Shown here: one piece after another, positions 38,588 through 49,426 of the stretch
Layout of the letters: each line of letters begins with the position of its first letter
Position numbering within the stretch: the first letter of the stretch is position 1
NCBI RefSeq assembly: GCF_032854445.1
Contig: NC_088297.1
Location: 19,419,127 to 19,483,126 of the forward strand
Reading direction: 5' to 3'
From: Liolophura sinensis
Taxonomy: Eukaryota; Mollusca; Polyplacophora; Chitonida; Chitonidae
DNA: 64,000 bases
Made by a program: the position numbers and the translations under genes
The notes under the pieces: model-generated
The model's input: the letters and a program-made list of their open reading frames with translations, nothing else
What the model was told of the DNA's origin: nothing
Databases searched by the model: none

Positions 38588-41344
38588 TGAATTCTTGAGA
38601 CATCGGACTAATCAATTATCCAACGCTAATTCACAAGACTGGTGTTTAACGCTGTCCTGACGCAATTTACCATAACAACTACCTTTACTTCAAAACAGGA
38701 TCGTCATCTTGCGTTAAAGTAGCCTTTCACGCTCAATCCGTCTCTTGTAAGATAAGGTCGCCAGGAAAATATGTTTGAAAATTCCACATTTGCTTCACGT
38801 AAGTAACCTTATTTAGGGCCTCTTCGCTGACAAGCGCAGTACACTGTCCCAGTGTTATATCTTCCACGTTTTCAGGTCTGGTTGGAGACGTATTACCATT
38901 CGGAGACGTAAGGAACTTTAAAGGTGGAGAAAACATAAAAATGACATAAAGTTCAGATGAAAGAGTGCGAAAAGCTATTCCTAAATGTGGTCTTCAATAT
39001 TTTTTCCGATTTTTCCTTAAGGAGAAAGAGACACTTGAAAATAATTTTCGTATGGTGGGTATTTGGGACCACCTTTTGGTATTTATAGTCTTTGTTTAAT
39101 AATGTCATAAATGAGGATGTAACACAGGTTTAATAAATATTTTTGCACTAGAAGTTATTCTTTTCAGCTTACAAATGTACTATGCTCAGTTTGGATCATA
39201 TTTATATTTTTGATACGTTCATAAATATTATCATAATTTAGGATAAATGCATATGTTTTGATATAAACAAGAAATTTACATTCAAATTTATTAGACAAGT
39301 GTCACATCCTTATTTAAAAATACCAAAATAGAAAAAAAACAATTAATAGAAATGACAGTCACACATATGCATAATAATAAAAAAGTAAACATAGAATGAT
39401 TCAATTTAAACAGTTTCCTGGAATTGTTCCATGGGACGTGAATATGTGATAAATCAATCATGAATATGTCAAAAGCTATGGTAAACATACACCTCCAATT
39501 TATTATTTCGCTGTTTAATATATGGCTACTTTTGGATTCTCCCGGAAGACTAACAGCCCTTGAGAAATAGTCACGTGTTCGATCTTTCGTGAGGTTGCTC
39601 TGGTTACATTTACCTTTAAATTTGACAGACGACGTATAACTGAAAATGTTCTAAAGCCTGTAATGAAACATCAGTGAAATGAACGGAATGAACACAAACG
39701 TTCAAAAGTAAATGTAAAATGAGGACGTATACTTATTGCTCGGCAAAAATATTCTCACCTGATATATATATGTTTGTGGTCTTTTCCCTCAAAACAAACT
39801 GACAGCAAAACTTCCATATACATTACACTAACTCGACCGAAACACTGGTTATGTAAATAATAGCTACATCTGGAATTGATTAATGTGTACTATGAAAATT
39901 AACTTAATTTTGTTTTTTTACAATGACGGTCATTTTTATGGGTGGAAGAAACTGTAGTGGGTGTTGTAAGGCAGCAATCCTTCCTCGACAATAACCTACA
40001 TCCAGCAAGCCAGGGTGTACTGAAAGAAAAGAAAAAAACCAAAATGAAATATTTATCAGATGAAAAACTATTCAACACTGTGAAGGAAAATACTTTAATT
40101 TTTTAAAATTTTTTCTATTTGACAAAATGCATTTAAAACATAGGATTCTATGGTGGTCTGTTGGGGCCCAGGGGATATTAGTGACGTCACAGCAATATTT
40201 TTTTCAAAAATGATGAAATATAGGTATCTATGTGTTTCAAATGGCAAAAAGCTGAAGTGACATCACTGGTCCCAATACGGTCAGAAAAGGCTACAGTAAA
40301 ATCCAAAGTTTCAAATGCATTTTATTATGTCGAAAAATATTCGAAAAAAAAATAAATCAAACTATGGAGGTGGGGGAGGGGGCGGTGTGCAGTTCAGTTG
40401 AACAGTTAGAAAGTAACCCTAACTGGGGTAAAAGAAATTACCAAGCTCGAGATGAGCAAGTATCGACAATCTTTTAGATACTATCAGTTTAAAGCAGGAC
40501 TTCCGATTCGTTTCCTAACAGTTCTACGTTCTCCGTACACTGACACACAGAACAGCAGAGCAGATCACTCCTAAATGTAAAATCAATGAAAGTAAAAGCG
40601 TTTCTGTAAGAATCATTTCTGCTAGAACTAATGATTAATGATGTCTGCCTTCCAGACGCACAAAATGATAACCCAGAACTGATAACCTTGGTTTTGCACA
40701 ATCTCTGGAAGTTTTCACTGTCCCCGCTGCTCTGCATTTACTCTGTGCTGTACTTTTTCGTGCGGTATACCTCCATACGCCCGGATTTTGTTGGCTGCCT
40801 ATGAACCTCCGAGGTCTGGTCCCGTGGCATTGTTTTAAAGTCAATGTTTATTAAATGTGATGACAAAGCACAAGAGCACGCACGCGCAAGCGCATAGGAT
40901 CAGTACGGCAATTGTGGGTGCGCGCCTGAACGAAACATCTTACATGCACGTGACGGATTCTGAATTCCAAAGCACACCAGAAACAACTCGATTTCCATAA
41001 AAGCGTTAAAAAGGCAAAGGACATAAAAGCTCTAACAATTCCTACACTCTAATAAAGGAATCATTTGCAAGGTTGCGCAAAGCTTATAAACGTGTTAGCA
41101 TCAATCAAATAAGAAATAAGTAACACAAATTTTGGACTTCGGTCAATTACCAATCCCTTAAATTTCTTGGTGATCCGGGTCAATAAGCAGATCCAAAAAT
41201 TTTCTAACCGATTCTCACCAAATGCTGAAAATTGTCACTTTGTCTGCAATGTGTGGGCTTTTATTCGTGCATTTGACCGTGGCGTGGGGTTGTGCTCTGC
41301 ATGTTGAATGCTTATTTCTAGTTTAATACTACAATTATGCATCG
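38588..41344. other. No supported gene
   Basis: Contains the foldback element at 40085 and an element end near 38905 that resembles the TIR at 48857. Otherwise AT-rich. Confidence 0.45.
40085..40372. mobile_element. Foldback/MITE-like element
   Basis: 'aaaatgcatttaaaac' on the left and its inverse 'gtttcaaatgcattttat' on the right enclose GTCAC-rich sequence ('gtgacgtcacagcaatattt'). Inverted relative of 45417-45915. Confidence 0.55.
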
Positions 41345-41495
41345 AGACATACGTTCGTATTCCAGCTTTCAATCAAAATGTACGTTCTGGGTCGATAATT
41401 GCAAGCCCAATTCCCAATACGACTTTTACGACAAAACCATCAAAGACCTAAGAAAGTACATAAAGTACGGAATTAGGACGGAATAAAAGAAATAG
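41345..41495 (+). repeat. Dispersed repeat R3, directly upstream of protease copy A
   Basis: Same motifs, including 'gtcgataattgcaagcccaa' and 'aagaaagtacataaagtacg'. It ends about 180 bases before the copy-A ATG. Confidence 0.6.
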
Positions 41496-41671
41496 AGTTT
41501 ACATGACGGATTCCTGTACAATTCAGTGTACAGAGATATTCCTCACTGACCCCAACCGATAACAACGGACCATCTGTTCTCTCCCACCCATTTAACGTCG
41601 GTACTTTCGCCGTTTTCTGTCCAACTAACTACTTATCTAGTTTTTCGGACCTTGGAATCGTACCAGACAAG

Positions 41672-44600
41672 ATGCCGTCTCTTTGGCTCTGCTCGTTCTT
41701 AGCAACGGTTGCGGGTAAATATTGAAATTTCTACCTCCTCAAACGCAAATGTTGCCTTGAATAATAACAAATTATTAACATTTATGTAAGGAAAAATAAT
41801 GAATTATGTCTCCCCCACTCGGTATTTTGTATGTGAAACAATTGTGACGAATAATCCGCAAATCGTTTGTATAGGTAGACATAAGTCAAGACTATTTTCA
41901 CTTTTTCCATTTCTTCTTGTAACATAATGTAATAATATGTATGATTTTCAAGCACCCCTTTTTCATTAGCAACTTTGATCTTTAACGCACGTGCAATATG
42001 ACCGTTAAGTCGATGGTAAAGGAAATCCCATACAATAGGAATGAAATCACTACATCTTGCCATGTTTCTGACAATCCGTCTGACATATAAAGGCTACCAA
42101 TATATGTCAGGAACTGGAATCCATGTCTAGTCCACCTTGATGGAATTCATATGGCTTTTAGCGAGAGATGATCTACATCTCTAACCCAAGAACACCACAG
42201 CAGTGTTAACAGATCCGATGTACATCTCTGACCAAAGAACACTGCATCTGTGTTAATAGATACGATGTACATCTCTAGCCCAAGAACAGCTCATGAGTGT
42301 TAACAGATACGATGTACATCTCTAGCCCAAGAACAGCTCAGCAGTGTTAACAGATACGATGTACATCTCTGACCAAAGAACACTTCATCTGTGTTAATAG
42401 ATACGATGTGCATCTCTAACCCAAGAACAGCTCATGAGTGTTAACAGATACGATGTACATCTCTGACCAAAGAACACTTCATCTGTGTTAATAGATACGA
42501 TGTACATCTCTAACCCAAGAACAGCTCATGAGTGTTAACAGATACGATGTACATCTCTGACCAAAGAACACTTTATCTGTGTTAATAGATACGATGTACA
42601 TCTGTAACCCAAGAACAGCTCATGAGTGTTAATAGATACGATGTACATCTCTGACTAAAGAACACTTCATCTGTGTGAATAGATACGATGTACATCTCTA
42701 ACCCAAGAACAGCTCATGAGTGTTAACAGATACGATGTACATCTCTGACCAAAGAACACTTTATCTGTGTTAATAGATACGATGTACATCTGTAACCCAA
42801 GAACAGCTCATGAGTGTTAACAGATACGATGTACATCTCTGACTAAAGAACACTTCATCTGTGTGAATAGATACGATGTACATCTGTAACCCAAGAACAG
42901 CTCATGAGTGTTAATAGATACGATGTACATCTCTGACCAAAGAAGAGTTCATCTGTGTTAATAACCCATTTCTTTAATTGTATTTAGATATGCACAAAAA
43001 CATTTAAACATCCCCTCAAATAAACTTTCTTGGTGTATAGTAATAAATATTTCATGTAGTTTGTATTTATATTAATGAGGCGTACTTCAGTGCTTTTATG
43101 GCCCCAGGGCAAAGAGAACTACAATATGCCTATTATATTGTCCATATACAGTGTTAATCCATAGGCATTCTTTCACTCATTCATTCATTCATCATTCATC
43201 ATTTAATCATTCATTCAGGGTAAGCTTATGCATTATCTAAGTTTCACCTCTATGTTACTGCTTTATCTTATGTTTGCATATGTTACGTGTGTTTTCATGT
43301 TCCATGTTATATTTTTGTACAGTGGCTATACCACCTCCACCGCCAGTCGATCAAGGGGAGATAAACGTCGTGTTCAGGTAAATACATGGAATACGTCTTA
43401 ATACATGTCATCCTTATTCACTTGCTAATGAGCTAAGACTGGATGCTGAATATCGTGGCGTATGGCACTTATCGTTGAATAGGAAGCAACTCCTCATGGC
43501 GAGTTTTATACTGTTTCAACATAACATTTTTACGTTGAAAATAAACATTTTAAGGTTTTCACCATATCCTGTGTTCAGCGGTTTACTGTCTAATAATGTT
43601 ACAAAGATCACAGTAAAGATGGGGAACATGTTAGCCCTACGTTATTCTGTTTTACTTAGCATGGAATCAGTGTATGGACTAAAAAAATTTTTTTTGCTGC
43701 ATGCTTTAAAAAATTATGCTAACTTAGTCCATTTATGTTCGACCCTTTGTTTTGACTGGTCAATGATGATATCCCTTTGCGCTTTAAGCTTAGATTTTTC
43801 TGTCTGTGCAATATTTTCAGACCGAACATCACACAAGATGACGACGCACCTGTGTCTTTTAAGTACCGATATGTGGCTAAGAATGGGGCGGTATACCATT
43901 CTCATCCACGCTTGGAAGTTATCACCATTGCTGCCACTACACATGTGTCAGACCAAGCCATGGAGAAGGTAAATCGAAATATGCACCTGGTGGAAAAATA
44001 AAAAAAACATCTTAATTCACTTGTTTAAATAGATAAATCCATAATTTGATAACCAGCAGTTATAACGGCTATCAAAGTGAATATGGCTCTGTCCTTTAGG
44101 CTGCCATAACTGTAGGCCTGATGATCAAACACATGCAGAAAGTGTGTATTCCCGTGTTGCCACCGGATTGGGCGTGGGTCTGTTTCACTAAAGCTGAGGG
44201 ACTGACTGTGTACCCAGAGATGTCCAGTCACACTGACACCCCATCTTGTCACAGTAAGTGTTACTCTACCTCATTCTGTCACATTAAGTTTTACTCTACT
44301 TCATTCTGTCACAGTAAGTTTTACTCCACCCCATCGTGTCGCAGTGAGCATAACGCCATTCCACCACGTTACAACAAGTCTTACTCCACTACACCATCCT
44401 GTCAAGGTAAGTGCTACTCCACCTCATCTTCTCACAGTAAGTGTTGCTCCATCCCATGCATCCTGTCACAGTAAGTGCTACTCCACCCACCCTGTTACAG
44501 TAAATGTTACTCCACCCCTTCCTGTCACAGTAGGTGTCACCCCACCCCATCCTCTCACAGTACGTTACTTCTACTCCCATACTGTCACAGAAAGTGTTAC

Positions 44601-47600
44601 TCCGCCCCATCCTGGTCACAGTGAGTGTTATTTCACCCCGTCCAATCACAGTATGTGTTACTCCATCCCATCCTGTCACAGAAAGTGTTGCTCACCCTCA
44701 GCCTATCACAGTAAGTGTTACTCCTCTTCATGCTGTCACAGTTTACTCCACTCCAGACTGCTACAGAAAATGTTACTCCACTCATCCTATCAAAGTAAGT
44801 GTTATTCCACACCTTACTCTTACATTACATGTTACCCTAGACAAATTTGTCAAGGTAAGTGTTATTCCACACCATTCTTTTACAGTATGTTCCCTATCCA
44901 GCTTCTTATCCCATCCTGTCACTTTAAGTGTTACCCTCCCACTTCTTGTCAGAGTAAGTGTTACTCTACTCCATCCTATCACTTAGTGTTACTCTACTAT
45001 GCCGAAATTATAACATCATAGTGGAATATGTTTGAAATTTCTTCGTAGGTTCCTGCAAAGGTTCTTGTGCTCACACTTGCATCTCGGATGGTCGTAAATT
45101 CTCCACCATCGGGGGTCTGACGTCAAGACGTTCTTACGTCGTCGATGACAACGTTTTGTGTAACAGTCACGACGCCTACCACAAAACTTTGAACGTGTTG
45201 AGTCACGAGTTTGCTCATCAAATCATGTTTCACCTGGACAAGTACTGGCGGGAAAGGGTGAGAGATTCTCAGCACTTGATAATTGTCACACGAAACCATT
45301 GCATATTGCCATTTAGCTGATAAACGTCCTAATCTACTGGCAAAGAACACACTAGTATGGAGCACATGTCAGATGAAAGACCTTTATATACAGTATTGTC
45401 CGGGAAAATAGTTCTGTTAGTTTTTCAGTACAATTTTCCACGTAGTAAAATGCATTTAAAACTTTGGTTTCTCCTTTGGCCTTTTCTGACCAAAGTGGAA
45501 CCAGTGATGTCACTTCAGCTTTTTGTCACTTCGCACATATGGATTGCTATAGTTTATCATTCAAAATGCCTCTTCGTTTAGAACCATGAAAGCCTTCAAC
45601 AAATGAACCTTGAAACGAACTATTTCAAGTCAAAATATTGCTGTGACGTTACTGATACCCTCTTGGTCCCAACAGATCACCATACAATCCCTTGATCTTT
45701 ATGCATTTCAGTCCGTTAGAAAAATTCTAAAAAAGTAAATCAAACCATTTACCTTGACAGTGTTAGTTGGATTCTACTGTGGCATTTTCTGACCGTACTG
45801 GGCCAGTTGACCAGTTTTTGCCACTTCACACATATAGACTGCTATATTTCGTCCTATGATTTTTATGCATTTCAGTCCGTGATAAAAATTTTTTTTAAAA
45901 AGTGAATCAAACTATTTACCTTGACAGTGTTTGATTGTCTGCTATCAATTTTAGAACTTTCTTTGCCTTTAATGCCGCAGTTCAGCTGGGTATAGACTGG
46001 TCGCCTTCCGGAACATTAAACATTTCTGGGCGAGGCGGCATCGAGGGCGTCGTTCATCCGTAACTGAAAATGTAGACTGCTTCTCGTTGCTAGAATCTGC
46101 ATTAATTTTATGCTTAGTATACTTTGTTGATTTCTCAGTGGTTTGTGTTGAATGTTGTTTTGTGAAGGCGCCTTGACATTATTGAATTGAAACGTCTTTT
46201 TTGATTTCTGGTATATGAATGTCTGTTTTGACACCTAGATTTGTAACCGTTAATACATACAATATCATCTGTTTGGTTTCCTCATATGTCCGGTTTCCTC
46301 ATCTGTAGCGATGATGACCCCTTAATTCTTCTTGGCTTAATTTATCCTCAGTAAACCACGGATGTGGTTCATCATAGATGTGTTATGCCGAATGGATTTA
46401 TTTATTTATTTATTTGATTGGTGTTTTACGCCGTACTCAAGAATATTTCACTCATACGACGGCGGCCAGCATTATGGTGGAAGGAAACCGGGCAGAGCCC
46501 GGGGGAAACCCACGACCATCCGCAGGTTGCTGGAAGACCTTCTCACGTATTGCCGGAGAGGAAGCCAGCATGAGCTGGACTTCAACTCATAGCGACCGCA
46601 TTGGTGAGAGACTCCTAGGTCATTACGCTGCGCTAGCGCTTTAACCGACGGAGCCACAGAGGCCCCCTGTGTCGAATGGAAACCACATATTAGCTATATG
46701 TTATGAGTGCTAGATGTGAAGGTTAGTAATCAAATGCATGTACTTGTGAAGGTTAGTAGTCAGATATTTGTGAAGGTTAGTACTCAGATACTTGTGAAGG
46801 TTAGTAATCGGATACTCCCGAAGGTTAGAAATCACATACTTGTGAAGGTTAGTACGCAGATACTTGTGAAGGTTAGTACTCAGATACTTGTCTTAACAAC
46901 AACACAAATACTTCTCAAAACGATGGAGCACTGAGGGCTAAAACCGGTTCGGTGGCGTAATGGTTAAAGCGTCCTCCTCGAACTCGGGAGACACCCGGGA
47001 TCAAACCCGGGTCGGGTCGTACGAAAGACTTTAAAAATGGTTATTGCTACTGCCTAGCTTGACGCTAAGCATTGAGAGGTTAGGGCAAGAAAACATGACT
47101 GGTTGGCCCAGTGTCAGTATGATTGGGTGCGGTGTCCTCTCTGGTGTCTTCGGCATGATACCTAAGTGGCAGCAGTACCTTGGCGGCTTGGATTCGCTCT
47201 ACAAGAAGAAGACGACATCATATATATACATACACCCAACGACTCCTCGTCGTCATATGACTAAACATTGTCAAGTACGACGTTAAACCCCAAGCATTCG
47301 CTGATGTGTAAATGTGACAAGCTTAGATTCCTTTTCCCACATGAATAATATGAAGACTACTGAGTCAATAAACTGTAATGATGAGCGTTTCTAATATTCA
47401 GATTCACAAAGCTTACAATGACATCCACGCCAAAGGCACGTGGAAACTGAGTTCCTACGCCATGCGCAATCAGGATGAGTACTTCGCGGAGGCGACGACG
47501 GCCTTCTTCCTGTCCTCTCATATGATTGGCGCCAACGGTGGGATGAATGTGTGAGTATTCACCTTCCTTGACGGTTGCAATTTCTTGCAAGGCTCATTAT

Positions 47601-48291
47601 TTTTGAAACATTGCAATTTTCGTTCGTGCATTTACTTTACAGCCGAAGTAAGCGTAATATTTCACAAAATCCCACATAATGTAGCACTGAAACAAAACAC
47701 AGATACCTACCGTCAGGGGAGGTAATTCCTTGAAAAGGACAGTAACCTATGTATTACGAAAATACGGAATACGCATTATATGGCTAAACTGATGTTAGCG
47801 TCTCCTTCACCGTGCGCCATAACTACTGTGCAGTGCCTTATCCCCCGTCTTAATTTCGTTCTTTATATGCCTTCTTATCTCTTTGGTGGTTTTTGTTGGA
47901 CGTTCTTTTGGGAATTGGCCTTGCCATTTTTGACCTGGAACGTTCATTTTTATTTGACAGCTGGCATACGAATGTCTGCTTGGATGCCAGGGTTATCGCT
48001 AGGCACGACTCCCTGTTTCTTTACATATCACCATTTTTTACATAGTGCTATCACTACGCTTGTTGTCGTCTCGCTGTTTTATAATTTGTTCTCATATCAC
48101 TCGCTAAATATACTAAATCGTTTTTCCACATTTCCGTCTTCAGGTGCGGCAGTGGGACGCACATCTGCTCCAGTGTGTCCACCGCACGTGCGTATCTCCG
48201 GCAACACGACCCGGAAATCTTCGCCGTGTTGGAGTACGTGTACACAGGAAATCGCCCCGATGTTTACGTACCTCTTAAAACGTGTATGTAA
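41672..48291 (+). CDS. Secreted zinc metalloprotease, gluzincin (M34/ATLF-like), copy A, complete
   Basis: Seven exons: 41672-41714, 43323-43377, 43821-43968, 44100-44253, 45049-45257, 47402-47550, 48144-48291. All introns are GT-AG, every phase matches, and the exons total 906 nt (301 residues plus stop). Exon 1 encodes a 14-residue hydrophobic signal peptide (MPSLWLCSFLATVA). Exon 2 opens with a run of five prolines. Exon 5 holds a Cys-rich stretch (C-x3-C-x3-C) and HEFAH (H186, E187, H190). Exon 6 holds NQDEYFAE (E229, E233), with E229 39 residues after H190. The end is a conserved T-C-M. Known: HExxH plus a downstream Glu is the gluzincin zinc site, and the E-[YF]-[FW]-A-E context with ~39-residue spacing resembles family M34 (Pro-Pro endopeptidase/ATLF). 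Inferred: an active secreted peptidase of unknown substrate. It runs tail to tail with copy B. The gluzincin call is firm; the M34 assignment is moderate. Confidence 0.8.
42160..42962 (+). repeat. 47-bp minisatellite organised as 94-bp dimers, intron 1 of copy A
   Basis: Roughly 17 monomers of 47 bp begin 'agatacgatgtacatctct'. Two subtypes mostly alternate: one with 'aacccaagaacagctcatgag', the other with 'gaccaaagaacacttcatct'. This gives a 94-bp higher-order unit. It lies entirely inside intron 1 (41715-43322). Confidence 0.9.
44254..45000 (+). repeat. ~30-bp minisatellite made of the exon-4 splice-donor region of copy A
   Basis: About 24 degenerate units of the form 'tgtcacagtaagtgttactc' plus ~10 bases fill the intron between exons 4 and 5. 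The first unit overlaps the end of exon 4 and its GTAAGT donor. At least eight more GTAAGT motifs occur, at 44314, 44407, 44437, 44471, 44711, 44796, 44854 and 44955. The exon-4 reading frame stays open to 44474. Confidence 0.85.
45417..45915. repeat. Foldback-type dispersed element, two partial units, in intron 5 of copy A
   Basis: Segments such as 'aaaatgcatttaaaactttgg' and 'gtgatgtcacttcagctttt' recur here and, inverted, at 40085-40372. A second, shorter unit follows from about 45,750. Internal inverted similarity suggests a MITE or foldback element. There is no coding capacity. Confidence 0.5.
46060..46240 (+). repeat. Dispersed ~160-bp repeat, intron 5 of copy A
   Basis: Second member of the family seen at 2285 and 47835, including 'gtagactgcttctcgttg' and 'gtatgaatgtctgttttgaca'-like ends. 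Confidence 0.4.
46396..46668 (-). mobile_element. SINE family 1, near full length, in intron 5 of copy A
   Basis: Read on the minus strand it has a tRNA-like head ('ggctccgtcggttaaagcgc'), a central domain and the tail 'gagtacggcgtaaaacacc' followed by (AAAT)n. Confidence 0.85.
46716..46891 (+). repeat. 24-bp minisatellite, intron 5 of copy A
   Basis: Seven to eight units of 'acttgtgaaggttagtactcagat' with scattered substitutions. Confidence 0.85.
46944..47306 (+). mobile_element. SINE family 2, full length, in intron 5 of copy A
   Basis: The tRNA-like head shows a box A-like 'tggcgtaatggttaaagcgt' and a box B-like 'gggatcaaacccgggtc'. The body has 'gagaggttagggcaag' and 'actggttggcccagtgt'. 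The tail is 'caagtacgacgttaaacccc'. It is not a functional tRNA: there is no full cloverleaf after the head. Confidence 0.8.
47835..47990 (+). repeat. Dispersed ~160-bp repeat, intron 6 of copy A
   Basis: Similar in order and spacing to 2285-2450 and 46060-46240: 'cgtcttaattt', 'ggt(t)tgtgttg', 'gttcattt', 'atgtctg(c/t)ttgga'. The family is unrecognised. Confidence 0.4.
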
Positions 48292-48383
48292 CCACGACAT
48301 AAAAGCATGTTGATACGTGTTGTGCAAAACCCGAGAAAACTTGTAAGAACGTTGAAAATGTGCAATGTTGAAAGAAAATTGTT

Positions 48384-48389
48384 AATAAA
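48384..48389 (+). promoter_or_regulatory. Poly(A) signal of protease copy A
   Basis: AATAAA lies 93 bases after the stop codon of the last exon, a normal position for a cleavage/polyadenylation signal. Confidence 0.55.
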
Positions 48390-48530
48390 ACATTCAACAG
48401 GAAACTGGGTCAATGGGAGTTTCCTTAAGGACATAAATTGTCTCTTAAGTTGAGTGCTGAGCTATACTGACTAAACAGCTTGTTCAGTTTCACCCCATCT
48501 TGCATTGCCTGTGCCAGCTATCCCGTGACC

Positions 48531-48775
48531 TGGTAAAGTACCATATACAGCTGGAATGATTTTCCTCTAGACTGTACTGATGCCTTGTAATATACAGGGA
48601 CAGTTGGAATGGATTTCCTCTTGACTGTACGGAGGCCTTATTAATTACCAGGATGTCTGGAATGGTTTTCCTCTTGACTGTACTGGTGCTATGTCAAGTA
48701 CCAGGATGGCTGGAATGGTTTTCCTCTTGACTGTACTGGTGCTATGTCAAGTACCAGGATAGCTGGAATGGTTTC
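48531..48775 (+). repeat. ~58-bp minisatellite downstream of copy A
   Basis: Four to five units containing 'ggctggaatggttttcctct' and 'tgactgtactggtgctatg'. A diverged relative lies at 56410-56600. Confidence 0.8.
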
Positions 48776-48856
48776 GTCTTCTCTCCGTTGTCCAGTCTCT
48801 GGATAATTTGAGTGATATTGTCGTGGCTCCGACACAGCTTTGACAGGACATGAACG

Positions 48857-49426
48857 TTAAAGGAGAAGAAAACTTAAAAACATGACACTATGGGGTGAAA
48901 AGAGCACATTTTTTTCTATCTGGTGGTGCCTGCTGCATAATTTTGCCATTTTTCCTCGCCATACACGCAAAGCCTGAAAACGGCAAAGCTCGCGCAAATC
49001 GCTGAGTTCAAGACGTCCTCCATCTTTAACACCCTGTAATTTATGCTGGGGGTGTGCTGCCTCTCAGCCAATGAGAGTCCGTAAAACTGTCGGTTTGTTC
49101 GTGTAAACTCGGAACCTACGTTTAACATTCCGGTTTCCCGATCGTCAAGAGGAAAACGAACTGTACTGGGAAGAAGAGCTCCACCGGAAATGTACGAACT
49201 GGACTTCGGCAGTTTCCAACGGCAATTCTCCTCCTAACACAAAAGACTTTAGGACTAGTTCTTAGGCAAAATGGGGTCGCCCAAAGCGGATTTTGGCGCT
49301 GACTTTATTTATAATTTATCAACTTGAGGAGCATATTATAATTTGTTTTGTGGCATGCACCTGCGAGGAAATGCATGCTCTTTTCAATGGTATTTGACTG
49401 ATATTTAAATTTTCTTCTCCTTTAAA
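48857..49426. mobile_element. MITE-like element with ~20-bp terminal inverted repeats
   Basis: The left end 'ttaaaggagaagaaaactta' is matched by the inverted right end at 49404-49426 ('tttaaattttcttctcctt'). The interior of about 530 bp has no plausible gene. A related end occurs at 38905-38960. Confidence 0.6.

Noticed and set aside
44344-45021. 225-codon frame
   Set aside because: It is another frame of the donor minisatellite in the intron of protease copy A, out of phase with exon 4.
46946-47020. tRNA gene
   Set aside because: Box A and B are recognisable, but the sequence continues into a SINE body and the acceptor stem does not close.
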